Source: an uncultured Lachnospiraceae bacterium (GTDB taxonomy: Bacteria > Bacillota > Clostridia > Lachnospirales > Lachnospiraceae). Taken from it: 35,557 nt of DNA. The position numbers were made by a program, and so were the translations under genes. Shown in pieces: positions 15,530 to 22,943 of the stretch (positions within the stretch are counted from its first letter, which is position 1; each line of letters opens with the position of its first letter). The notes beneath the pieces were generated by a model. That model was not told where the DNA came from, searched no databases, and saw only the letters and a program-made list of their open reading frames with translations. The stretch is from assembly GCA_944381635.1 (NCBI GenBank), contig CALWLY010000032.1, positions 1 to 35,557 on the forward strand, read 5' to 3'.

Positions 15530-16555
15530 TTAAAGAATTCTTCTTACCCATCCTTCCGGTCCCTCAATTCTTCCCATCTGAATTCCGGTCAGGGTATCAT
15601 AAAGTTTCTGGGTAATTTCACCCATCTTTTCCATTCCTGACGCAAAGCAGATTTCTTTGCCGTGATCCACTACTTTTCCTACAGGGCTGATAACCGCAGC
15701 TGTTCCGCAAAGTCCGCACTCTGCGAAATCACCAATCTCTGCCAGCGCTACTTTTCTTTCTTCCACTTCCAGTCCGAGGATATCCTTTGCCACTGTCACA
15801 ATGGAACGTCTTGTAATGGAAGGCAGGATGCTGTCGGATTTAGGTACAACGATCTTGTGATCTTTGGTGATAAAGATGAAGTTTGCACCGCCTGTTTCTT
15901 CTACGTAGGTACGTGTAGCAGGATCAAGATACATGTTTTCGTCAAATCCATTCTGATGAGCAACCACATAAGGATGAAGACTCATGGCATAGTTAAGTCC
16001 TGCTTTGATATGTCCGGTTCCGTGAGGAGCTGCCCGGTCAAAATCACTGACGCAGATGGTAAGAGGATGCACACCGCCTTTAAAGTAAGGGCCTACCGGT
16101 GTTGTGAAAATGCGGAACTGATATTCTTCCGCCGGTTTTACGCCGATAACCGGTGAACTTGCAAACATGTACGGGCGGATGTAGAGTGTGGCACCGCTTC
16201 CGTAAGGCGGAACCCATGCGGCATTTGCCTTTATAACCTGATCCAGAGCGTCCAGAAATCTCTCTTTGGGGAATACGGGCATCTCCAATCTTCTGGCGCT
16301 GTCTTCCATACGCTCTGCGTTTAAATCCGGCCGGAAGGTTACGATATGTCCTTCCTCTGTCGTGTAAGCTTTCAGGCCCTCAAAACACTCCTGGCAGTAC
16401 TGCAGAATACCTGCGCACTCATTCAGAGTGATGTTGGCATCTTCTGTCAGTCCTCCTTCGTCCCATGCTCCGTTTTTATAATTGGACACATAACGCTTAT
16501 CGGTTGTGATATATCCAAAGCCAAGGTTTTCCCAATCAATATTTTTCTTTTCCAT
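15530..16555 (-). CDS. ilvE: Branched-chain amino acid aminotransferase
   Basis: A 341-aa PLP enzyme that transfers amino groups between glutamate and the branched-chain 2-oxo acids. K184 in GTGHIKAGLNYA is the PLP lysine; CFEGLKAY and YVEETGGANFIF (class IV aminotransferase) are also present. The ATG at 16555 is chosen because AGGAG lies 8 nt upstream, whereas an in-frame GTG at 16564 overlaps that site. Transcribed alone from an extended -10 promoter. Confidence 0.95.
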   Translation of the reverse strand: MEKKNIDWENLGFGYITTDKRYVSNYKNGAWDEGGLTEDANITLNECAGILQYCQECFEGLKAYTTEEGHIVTFRPDLNAERMEDSARRLEMPVFPKERFLDALDQVIKANAAWVPPYGSGATLYIRPYMFASSPVIGVKPAEEYQFRIFTTPVGPYFKGGVHPLTICVSDFDRAAPHGTGHIKAGLNYAMSLHPYVVAHQNGFDENMYLDPATRTYVEETGGANFIFITKDHKIVVPKSDSILPSITRRSIVTVAKDILGLEVEERKVALAEIGDFAECGLCGTAAVISPVGKVVDHGKEICFASGMEKMGEITQKLYDTLTGIQMGRIEGPEGWVRRIL

Positions 16556-16598
16556 AACGCTCACTCCTAAACTTTAATGTATTACCTCGCTGCAACAC

Positions 16599-16627
16599 AT
16601 TATAGCACTATTCTTTATCAGATTAAA
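16599..16627 (-). promoter_or_regulatory. Extended -10 promoter for ilvE
   Basis: Minus strand: TTTAAT (16622-16627), 17-nt spacer ending TGC, TATAAT (16599-16604). The -35 overlaps the last codon and stop of folA. The leader is about 40 nt. Confidence 0.6.
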
Positions 16628-17126
16628 GTGTTTTTTTGTTTTTTCTCTCATATTTGAGGAATTGATAGGTGAGATCAAAATAATACTGTTCGTCGCTGTC
16701 CGCGGTAATCTCCCATTCCTCATCCTTTTCCAGATTTGGAAAATACGTATCTGCCGTATAGGAGTGATCGATCTTTGTCACATGTGCCACATCGCAGTAG
16801 GGAAGAAGCTGCTCATAAATACTGGCTCCGCCTATGATATAGATATCTTCGCTGTCATACTGCTTCAGCGTTTCCAGAAGTTCCTCCAGAGAATGCACTA
16901 CCTGGGCGTCTTTCCTTGTATAAGAGGGGTTCCTGGAAAGCACGATGTTTTTTCTTCCCTCAAGAGGCTGGCCTCCCGGAAAAGTGTCAATCGTCTTTCT
17001 TCCAAATACCACGACTTTTCCCAAAGTCTCCTCCCGGAACATTCTGTGATCCGCCGGAATGCGAACCAACAGATTTCCTTTGTTTCCGATTGCCCAGTTT
17101 TCATCCACTGCCACTATCAAATTCAT
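16623..17126 (-). CDS. folA: Dihydrofolate reductase
   Basis: A 167-aa enzyme that reduces dihydrofolate to tetrahydrofolate with NADPH. It starts MNLIVAVDENWAIGNKG, has VVVFGRKTIDTFPGG (NADPH site) and IYIIGGASIYEQLLPYCD, all standard DHFR motifs. AAGGAG lies 9 nt before the ATG. No thymidylate synthase gene is adjacent. It follows the beta-CASP gene by 51 nt and may share its transcript. Confidence 0.95.
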   Translation of the reverse strand: MNLIVAVDENWAIGNKGNLLVRIPADHRMFREETLGKVVVFGRKTIDTFPGGQPLEGRKNIVLSRNPSYTRKDAQVVHSLEELLETLKQYDSEDIYIIGGASIYEQLLPYCDVAHVTKIDHSYTADTYFPNLEKDEEWEITADSDEQYYFDLTYQFLKYERKNKKTL

Positions 17127-17177
17127 CTTTTTGTTCTCCTTATACTTTACAGAGCGCCCGATTCCTTATTTTTCGGC

Positions 17178-18785
17178 TCATCTCTGCCATTTATCACAAA
17201 GGGCATTGATCTGATCTGCAAATTTTGCAAGATCCTTATTTGCCATTCCCTCACACTTCTTAATAACTCCAAGCAAACGCTGACCGGCTGCAATAAGTCT
17301 TCCATAAACACCGCTGGGAGCAGACGCTGCCTTTTCCTTTTTCTCGACAGGCACAGGCTGTCCTTCGTATTCAAAGGTATTCGTGATCAGATTAAATCTT
17401 GTACCGCTGAAGGGCGCATAGGTTTCGAATCCATATTCCTCATGCAGGCAGTCCGCGAAGCTTTCGGTTACCTCGTCCTCGCCATGAACAATGAATACCC
17501 GTTCCGGTTTCCTGGTAAATCCGTTGATCCAGTCGATCAGTCCGTTCTTATCCGCGTGTCCGCTCATGCCTGTGAGCGTATGAATGCGGGCCCTTACGTC
17601 AACCGTTTCTCCAAACAGCCGCATCTCCTTTGCGCCGTCTACGATTGCGCGTCCCGGCGTTCCCACAGCCTGAAAGCCTACGAAAAGAATGGTACATTCC
17701 GGCCTCCACAGATTGTGCTTCAAATGATGACGGATACGTCCGGCGTCACACATGCCGGAGGCAGAGATGATAACTTTCGGCTCCTCATCAAAGTTGATCG
17801 CTTTGGACTCATCGCTTGTTATGGAAAGACGCAGTCCCTTAAAGCTGATAGGATTGATGCCCTGCCTTACCAGATTCATGGCTTCCTCATCAAAGCAGGC
17901 GTATTCATTCTTCTGGAAAACTCCGGTCGCTTCCACAGCAAGAGGACTATCTACATAGACCGGGAAATCCTCATGCCCTTCAACCAGACGCTCTTCTTTG
18001 ATTTTACGAAGAAAATACAGCATTTCCTGCGTTCTGCCTACGGCAAAGGAAGGTATGACCACATTGCCGCCTTTATCGAAAGTTTCTTTTAACACCTTCG
18101 TCAGCTCTGCCACATAATCCGGCCGCTGTGCGGAATGAATCCGGTCGCCGTAGGTAGATTCCATAATGACATAGTCCGCTTCCTCTGTCTTTTTCGGGTC
18201 CCTGATAAGCGGTTGATTTATGTTTCCGATGTCTCCGGAAAATACCAGCTTTTTGCTTACATCCACCTCTGTCAGCCACACTTCAATGCTGGACGATCCC
18301 AGAAGATGGCCGATATCGGTAAACCTTATGGAAATCCCCTCGTCCACAGAAACCATTTTGTCGTAAGGACATGGGATAAACGAACGGATGGCTCCCTCTG
18401 CGTCTTCCATAGTATAAAGAGGTTCCGGCGGCTCTATTCCGGCATGACGTTTTGCCTTCCTGCTTTTCCACTCCGCCTCCTGCATCTGAATGTGCGCACA
18501 GTCACGCAGCATAATGCTGCACAGATCAGCCGTTGCCTCGGTGGAGAAAATTTTGCCGCGGAAACCTCTGGCATACAGCCAGGGAAGCATTCCGGAATGA
18601 TCCACATGGGCATGTGTCAGAAACACATAGTCAATCTTGGATTCTGCAACCGGAATCGGAACGTTTTCATAAAGATCCTTTCCCTGTTCCATACCACAGT
18701 CCACCAGCATATGCTTTCCTGCAGCCTCCATATAATGACAGCTTCCCGTCACTTCATGAGCTGCTCCTATAAATGTAAGTTTCAT
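17178..18785 (-). CDS. Metallo-beta-lactamase/beta-CASP RNA-processing-type hydrolase
   Basis: A 535-aa protein of the MBL-fold RNA-specificity group. The zinc motif THAHVDH is at 57-63, with FSGDIGN (second metal site), a central beta-CASP domain (IPSFAVGRTQEML; PKVIISASGMCDAGRI) and the C-terminal RMMBL part (LTGMSGHADKNGLIDW, VHGEDE). The last ~70 residues are a lysine-rich helical extension. Relatives are CPSF-like 3' processing endo- or exonucleases; whether this one acts on RNA is inferred. The start at 18785 has GGGAGGG upstream. Confidence 0.88.
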   Translation of the reverse strand: MKLTFIGAAHEVTGSCHYMEAAGKHMLVDCGMEQGKDLYENVPIPVAESKIDYVFLTHAHVDHSGMLPWLYARGFRGKIFSTEATADLCSIMLRDCAHIQMQEAEWKSRKAKRHAGIEPPEPLYTMEDAEGAIRSFIPCPYDKMVSVDEGISIRFTDIGHLLGSSSIEVWLTEVDVSKKLVFSGDIGNINQPLIRDPKKTEEADYVIMESTYGDRIHSAQRPDYVAELTKVLKETFDKGGNVVIPSFAVGRTQEMLYFLRKIKEERLVEGHEDFPVYVDSPLAVEATGVFQKNEYACFDEEAMNLVRQGINPISFKGLRLSITSDESKAINFDEEPKVIISASGMCDAGRIRHHLKHNLWRPECTILFVGFQAVGTPGRAIVDGAKEMRLFGETVDVRARIHTLTGMSGHADKNGLIDWINGFTRKPERVFIVHGEDEVTESFADCLHEEYGFETYAPFSGTRFNLITNTFEYEGQPVPVEKKEKAASAPSGVYGRLIAAGQRLLGVIKKCEGMANKDLAKFADQINALCDKWQR

Positions 18786-18899
18786 AGTATCCCTCCCAGC
18801 CTGTCTCAGGTTTCCGGCCGACTCTGCCCTTTTTCCCCTCACATTTTCTGGCTTATGGCTGCCGGTTGTGATTTGCAGTTACCTTCTATCTATGTTTTT

Positions 18900-18905
18900 A
18901 TTATA
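18900..18905 (-). promoter_or_regulatory. Extended -10 promoter for the beta-CASP gene
   Basis: Minus strand TGGTATAAT with TATAAT at 18900-18905; no good -35 is seen at 17 nt, but the TGN extension can compensate. Confidence 0.4.
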
Positions 18906-18990
18906 CCATTTTTCCGCAGTATTTAGAACTCTTTTCCAATCACAATCGCGTATTTTCGCAGTCTTTTCTCCCTGCTTTTCCCCTTTGTTC

Positions 18991-20058
18991 TTAAAAAGTC
19001 TGCTTCTTTGTTTCCCCCTGCCTGCCGCAGGCAGATGCCACCATGGCAAGCTCTCCCTGATCGATGCAAAACTGCGGATCCCCTTTTGTTACTTTCTCAA
19101 TACATTCCTCTAAATCCATCCATACAACGGTTTCCACTTCTTCCGTCTGCAGTCTCAAATCTTTTATGTCCACTTGTTTTTCATAAAGATACACCGCGCT
19201 GATTTCCCGGTTATGAAAGGGTTTCCCATGAAAAATCTCATGAAATTCACTGGAATGCAGACCGATATAACGCAGGTCTTCTTTTCGTGCACAAATTCCC
19301 AGTTCTTCTCCAAGTTCCCTTATGGCCGATTCCAGGTAATCGCAGCCTGCCGGCACATGTCCTGCCGAAGATAAATCCAGACAGCCCGGATACGCATCTT
19401 TTCCGGCGCTTCTTTTTTGAAGCAGTACTTTTTGTCTCCCGTTGTTTTCTTTATTTATAATCCACACGCTTGCGGTCCTGTGAAGTTCTCCGGTTCTGTG
19501 AACAATTTCCCGTTCCTGTGTCAGTCCGGTAGGATTTCCCTTCTCATCCACAATATCCAGCAGTTCCAGCGGTTTTCCATCAAGAACCGCCTCCTTTAAA
19601 TAACTTCCGTGGTATTTTAATTTCAAAGAGAAAAAGGGAGCGTCCTCTTCCAGCAGCTGAAAAAAGATTTTATCCCCGGTCCAGAGATTCAATTTGGGAA
19701 TGTCTTCTTTTTTCACCCATTTCAAAACGCCTTCCTCGCAGTCCTCCGTGGAAATGATTTCTCCCTCAAACCCGTCGGCTGTGTACAGGCACATGAACGT
19801 ATTCTCTTCCGGCGCTTCTTCCACCACAAAGCTTACAAGTCCGCGGAAGCGATAATTAGTCAAGGTCAAACCTGTCTCCTCTTTCACTTCCCGCAGAAGA
19901 CATTCCTCCGGGCTTTCCCCCGTCTCAAAATGTCCTCCCACACCGATCCATTTTTCTTTGTTTACATCCTTCTTTTTCCGAATGCGGTGCAGCATCAGGT
20001 AGCAGTCATCTTTTTCTATATAACAAAGTGTGGTCATTTCCGACTTTTTTCGCTCCAT
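18991..20058 (-). CDS. Fused double-Nudix hydrolase
   Basis: A 355-aa protein with two Nudix domains. The N-terminal one (about 8-150) has a complete Nudix box at 42-64 (GHFETGE, then REVKEETGL) and looks like an 8-oxo-dGTP diphosphatase (MutT type). The C-terminal one (about 165-345) looks like the IPP-isomerase-like Nudix group (LDIVDEKGNPTGL, HRTASVWI), with its box at 233-255 (GHVPAG, then RELGEELGI), but the first Glu of the box is Cys239. Each is usually encoded as a separate ~150-180-aa protein. The start at 20058 is the likeliest, with AAAGGAAAG 10-12 nt upstream; ATG 20037 is an alternative. It follows the GH3 gene by 28 nt. Confidence 0.82.
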   Translation of the reverse strand: MERKKSEMTTLCYIEKDDCYLMLHRIRKKKDVNKEKWIGVGGHFETGESPEECLLREVKEETGLTLTNYRFRGLVSFVVEEAPEENTFMCLYTADGFEGEIISTEDCEEGVLKWVKKEDIPKLNLWTGDKIFFQLLEEDAPFFSLKLKYHGSYLKEAVLDGKPLELLDIVDEKGNPTGLTQEREIVHRTGELHRTASVWIINKENNGRQKVLLQKRSAGKDAYPGCLDLSSAGHVPAGCDYLESAIRELGEELGICARKEDLRYIGLHSSEFHEIFHGKPFHNREISAVYLYEKQVDIKDLRLQTEEVETVVWMDLEECIEKVTKGDPQFCIDQGELAMVASACGRQGETKKQTF

Positions 20059-20086
20059 CTTCTGTCTCTTTCCTTTCTGTTTTCTG

Positions 20087-21469
20087 TCAGATGGCATTTC
20101 TATATTTAACACGGTAAATTCTCATCAGAGAGTCGTTGATCCTCTCCTCACTGACCGTTCCGTCCTTTACCGCTGCCAGCACTCCCTCGTAAGCCGTCTT
20201 AAAGTCCTCCGGCATAAGGATCATGTCCGCCCCGGCTCTCAGCGCCTTGACAGCCGCCATGTCTGAACTTTCATAATTGGAAATGGCGCCCATGTTCATG
20301 GCGTCTGTGATAACAATGCCGTTATATCCAAGCTGTTTTCGCAGTATATCCGTTATGATTTCTTTGCTCATGGATGCCGGTGTTGCGTCTCCGCCGGTCA
20401 GCTGAGGCGCGCTGATATGCCCTACCATGATCATATCCACTCCCGCTTCCATTCCGGACTGAAAAGGAAGAAACTCGGTGCTCTGCATCTGCTCCAACGT
20501 TCTGTTCGTCTCCGCGCTGCCATCATGGGTATCGGCAATCGTATCCCCATGACCCGGGAAATGCTTCAGGCAGGCGCTGATTCCTGTGGACTGCAGTCCC
20601 TGCACCGCAGAGGAAACCATATCTGCCGTAACCTGTGCATCCGAGCTGAACGCTCGCTTCCCGATAGCGGTGTTATCCGGATTTGTGAGCACATCCGCCA
20701 CAGGGGCAAAATCCAGATTAAATCCGCAGTCTGCCAGATAATTTCCTATGGTCTCATTGGCCGTATAGGCCTGATTTACATCACCCGAAGCTCCGATATC
20801 TGCCATATTTCCCACATTTTCAAATCCCAGAGTATCCGCCACCCGAACTACACTTCCGCCCTCTTCATCCACCGCCAAAAACAGGGGATATTTGCTGTAA
20901 GAAGCAGTGTCGGCCAGCATGGTTGTAATCTGTTCCTTCGACTGAATATTCTGTTTAAAATAGATCACTCCTCCCACCGGATACTGCTCCAGCGCCGCCT
21001 TTGTCGTCTCTCCTGCCTGCACTGCCTTGCTTACACCGGTCAGAGCTTCCGGCGTGACTACAAAAAGCCCTGCCACCTTTTCCTCCAAAGTCATGGATTC
21101 CACACAGGCCCTGGCCATTTCTTCGATCTGCTGTGCGGAAAGCTCCTGTGATCCTTCCATAACCATTTCCTCAGCCATAGTTTCCTGCATCTGCGTCTCC
21201 TGATCATTATTTTCTTCCGTGCTTACGTTTTGCTCTGCAGATTGTAAGGTTCCCTCCGAAGCGTTCTGACTTTGAACCGCTTCCGTATTCTCTGTAGATT
21301 CCGATCCGAAATTTTCAGGCTCCTGTGTAGCTTTCACCAGAGTTTTTCCGCCTGCAAATACACCTGCACCCACAAGCACAAGAAGCACTGCTGCCACTGC
21401 ATAGACAATTCTCTGATTTCTGCGCCTTCTTCTCCTTCGCTCAGCTTTTCGCCTATTGTTTTCTGCCAT
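20087..21469 (-). CDS. Membrane-anchored glycoside hydrolase family 3 (NagZ-like)
   Basis: A 460-aa protein with a basic N-terminus (Arg-rich, 5-20), one membrane helix (21-40), a long acidic, Ser/Glu/Gln-rich linker (45-115) and a GH3 catalytic domain (about 120-455). It has KHFPGHGDT (302-310), the NagZ-type His-Asp loop, and the nucleophile Asp389 in VITDAMNM. It is probably a beta-N-acetylhexosaminidase acting outside the membrane on peptidoglycan fragments. AAGGA lies 8 nt before the ATG. Promoter at 21616-21644. Confidence 0.9.
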   Translation of the reverse strand: MAENNRRKAERRRRRRRNQRIVYAVAAVLLVLVGAGVFAGGKTLVKATQEPENFGSESTENTEAVQSQNASEGTLQSAEQNVSTEENNDQETQMQETMAEEMVMEGSQELSAQQIEEMARACVESMTLEEKVAGLFVVTPEALTGVSKAVQAGETTKAALEQYPVGGVIYFKQNIQSKEQITTMLADTASYSKYPLFLAVDEEGGSVVRVADTLGFENVGNMADIGASGDVNQAYTANETIGNYLADCGFNLDFAPVADVLTNPDNTAIGKRAFSSDAQVTADMVSSAVQGLQSTGISACLKHFPGHGDTIADTHDGSAETNRTLEQMQSTEFLPFQSGMEAGVDMIMVGHISAPQLTGGDATPASMSKEIITDILRKQLGYNGIVITDAMNMGAISNYESSDMAAVKALRAGADMILMPEDFKTAYEGVLAAVKDGTVSEERINDSLMRIYRVKYRNAI

Positions 21470-21615
21470 AATAAAGTCCTTTCCTTTCTCTGTGCACGCA
21501 GACTTTTATCGCCTGACATGCATCCCCCTCTGCCCCTACCTTCGGATATTCAGAGATCTGTTTTTATATTCCTGTTATTTTCCTACTATTCTGCTCTGCA
21601 AAATTGTATGCAAAA

Positions 21616-21644
21616 AGTATACTACAAAAAGCGTGCCTTGTCAT
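21616..21644 (-). promoter_or_regulatory. Promoter for the GH3 gene
   Basis: Minus strand: ATGACA (21639-21644), 17-nt spacer, TATACT (21616-21621), about 145 nt before the start codon. Confidence 0.6.
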
Positions 21645-21657
21645 TATCGGGCGCAAG

Positions 21658-21863
21658 CGCCGCAGTGCGATTTGTCGCTCGCGCCGAGCGCGAGTGCGCA
21701 TCCTCAGCGGAGCGGCTTTTTCTTATTGCATATAAAAATCTCGCATTGCGAGATTTTCCGCCTGCGGCGGGTCGCACTGCGACCTATTTCCTTTCCGCCG
21801 CAGTGCGATTTATCGCTTTTTTTATACGACAGAAAATTTCATTTTCTGTCGTATAAAAAAAGC
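21658..21863 (+). repeat. CAGCGGAGCG-core repeat, composite copy 3
   Basis: TCGCGCCGAGCGCGA (21679-21693) is identical to copy 1 and runs straight into the core (21692-21721). The core is then separated from its hairpin by about 95 nt. The hairpin here is a perfect 23-bp stem (21815-21837 and 21841-21863; inner part ACAGAAAAT/ATTTTCTGT). The extra stretch holds AAAATCTCGC/GCGAGATTTT, CCGC/GCGG and GTCGC/GCGAC hairpins. A 22-bp direct repeat with one mismatch (CGCCGCAGTGCGATTTGTCGCT at 21658, ...TTTATCGC... at 21797) flanks the region, suggesting an insertion into a copy like 1. Confidence 0.65.
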
Positions 21864-21897
21864 GGGCATCAATCTTTTTCGAATGATACCCGCTTTT
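21857..21897 (-). terminator. Terminator of the large noncoding RNA
   Basis: Minus strand AAAAGCGGGTATC pairs with GATGCCCGCTTTT (one G-U pair), loop 14 nt, followed by a run of seven T. It lies directly next to the 23-bp hairpin of the repeat copy 3; the T-run is part of both. Confidence 0.85.
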
Positions 21898-22435
21898 AAA
21901 CTATTGTTTCTAAATTATCCAAGGGTTAAATAACCTCCGTATACTTTTATCTTTCCATCTCTTTTTTTGTACTTAAGTACTTGTAACGGTGTTTATTTCT
22001 CTTCAGATTTCCTCGTTACTTTTTCGCATGTACTCGATGTTCTTTTTTTCTTTTCTTCTGTTTTTCACTCTTCTTTAAATTCTGATAATCTGTGACTATC
22101 TGTTTAAAGAACTCTATATGAAATTTTTTTAACTTGTACTTCGCTCTTTTCTATTTTCGCACTCTCTGCTACGGCTTCTTTTGGAAGGTAAAAAGCATTA
22201 TCCTTTCGGAATTACTCTTTCCAAGTGAATTCACCACCCCGGGTTCCTCTTCATCTCTCTGCCTTTAAAATTCACCTTTCAGTTCCTCTTTCTCAGGCTG
22301 TCCAATTTCGGTTTCGTTCAGAAAGTCTACTCTTTAGAATCATAAGATTACGAAGGATGTTTCACTTACGTTTTCGGTGGTCTCTACCTCCTTTTCTTTT
22401 TTATTGATTCACCTATGTGAATTTCTTTTGTTTAT
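21857..22435 (-). ncRNA. Predicted ~580-nt structured noncoding RNA
   Basis: Minus strand. A perfect sigma-70 promoter (TTGACA, 17 nt, TATAAT; 22442-22470) starts a purine- and A-rich transcript that ends at a strong Rho-independent terminator (21857-21897). No reading frame follows either GGAGG motif within it, and the longest ATG frames are short. Local and longer stems are visible: 5' hairpin ATTCAC/GTGAAT (22407-22422), CGTAAG/CTTATG, CTTTCT/AGAAAG, a perfect 9-bp stem TTCTTTAAA/TTTAAAGAA (22071-22079 with 22103-22111) and GTAACG/CGTTAC (21983-21988 with 22014-22019). Length and isolation resemble large ornate RNAs such as ROOL (mean about 580 nt); the assignment is a hypothesis. It does not carry tmRNA or RNase P landmarks. 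Confidence 0.65.
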
Positions 22436-22441
22436 GGCTTT

Positions 22442-22470
22442 ATTATACTTACAATATTGGTATATGTCAA
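22442..22470 (-). promoter_or_regulatory. Consensus sigma-70 promoter of the noncoding RNA
   Basis: Minus strand TTGACA (22465-22470), exactly 17 nt, TATAAT (22442-22447). Both hexamers are perfect, the strongest promoter in the window, while no protein gene follows for 970 nt. Confidence 0.85.
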
Positions 22471-22538
22471 TATATTTTTTGATATTTCTTTAATTTTTCT
22501 TTTATTTTCTATTTTTACCATTATTTTTTCATAATTAT

Positions 22539-22763
22539 CAGATAATTACACCATGATACCAGGGTCAAAAGGTCAGAACCCACATGAGCTTGCTCATAAG
22601 TGGGTGAAAGACCTTGGGACCCGCCCGATATGAGCATAAAAATGGGATGTATATCCCACGATATGCGAATATTGGGGCGGATTGTGGAAGTGCGTAGCAC
22701 ATAGCAATCCGTAGGTATCCTGGTTGGGGGCTTTTGACCCCGGCATCACGCCATTATTATCTG
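22539..22763. repeat. 225-bp palindromic multi-hairpin element
   Basis: 33-nt terminal inverted repeats (22539-22571 and 22731-22763) match at 26 of 33 positions, with CTTTTGACCC and TTATCTG blocks perfect. Inside are ACCCAC..GTGGGT with ATGAGC/GCTCAT (about 22579-22605), TGGGAT-GTAT-ATCCCA (about 22643-22658) and GGATTG..CAATCC with GTGC/GCAC (about 22679-22710). The arrangement suggests a MITE-like or structured repeat. A frame inside it (minus 22594-22878) is probably a by-product. Confidence 0.6.
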
Positions 22764-22796
22764 AATATTCTGACGAGGCGAGCAGGAATGCGGAAA

Positions 22797-22908
22797 GAGG
22801 GCGCCGCAAAACCAGAAAAATATGCCGCACCCTGTTTTGTAAGCAGACATTGCTTTTAAACAAAATAGGATACGGCATATGTAAAATTTCTGATTTTACA
22901 GCACCCTC
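22797..22908 (-). terminator. Long hairpin downstream of the Na/Pi cotransporter gene
   Basis: A nearly continuous ~48-bp hairpin: GAGGGCGC (22797-) pairs with GCACCCTC (-22908), through AAAACCAGAAA/TTTCTGATTTT and ATATGCCG/CGGCATAT to an apical AAGCA/TGCTT. Most deviations are G-U pairs. It lies 36 nt after the cotransporter stop and probably ends its transcript, although the T-run (CTCTTTCC) is weak. Its size is unusual for a plain terminator. Confidence 0.55.
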
Positions 22909-22943
22909 TTAATCACTGCAGAGCCAACTGCAGAAGCAAGAGC

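Noticed and set aside
21857-22435. Known large RNAs tmRNA, RNase P or SRP RNA as identity of the noncoding transcript
   Set aside because: No tRNA-like ends or tag frame for tmRNA; the only partial likeness to RNase P landmarks (GAGGAAA) is not followed by the expected context; SRP RNA is much shorter with a GGAA tetraloop arm not seen here.
22594-22878. 94-aa minus-strand reading frame
   Set aside because: It lies wholly inside the two palindromic elements, has no ribosome site, and its content is explained by the inverted repeats.
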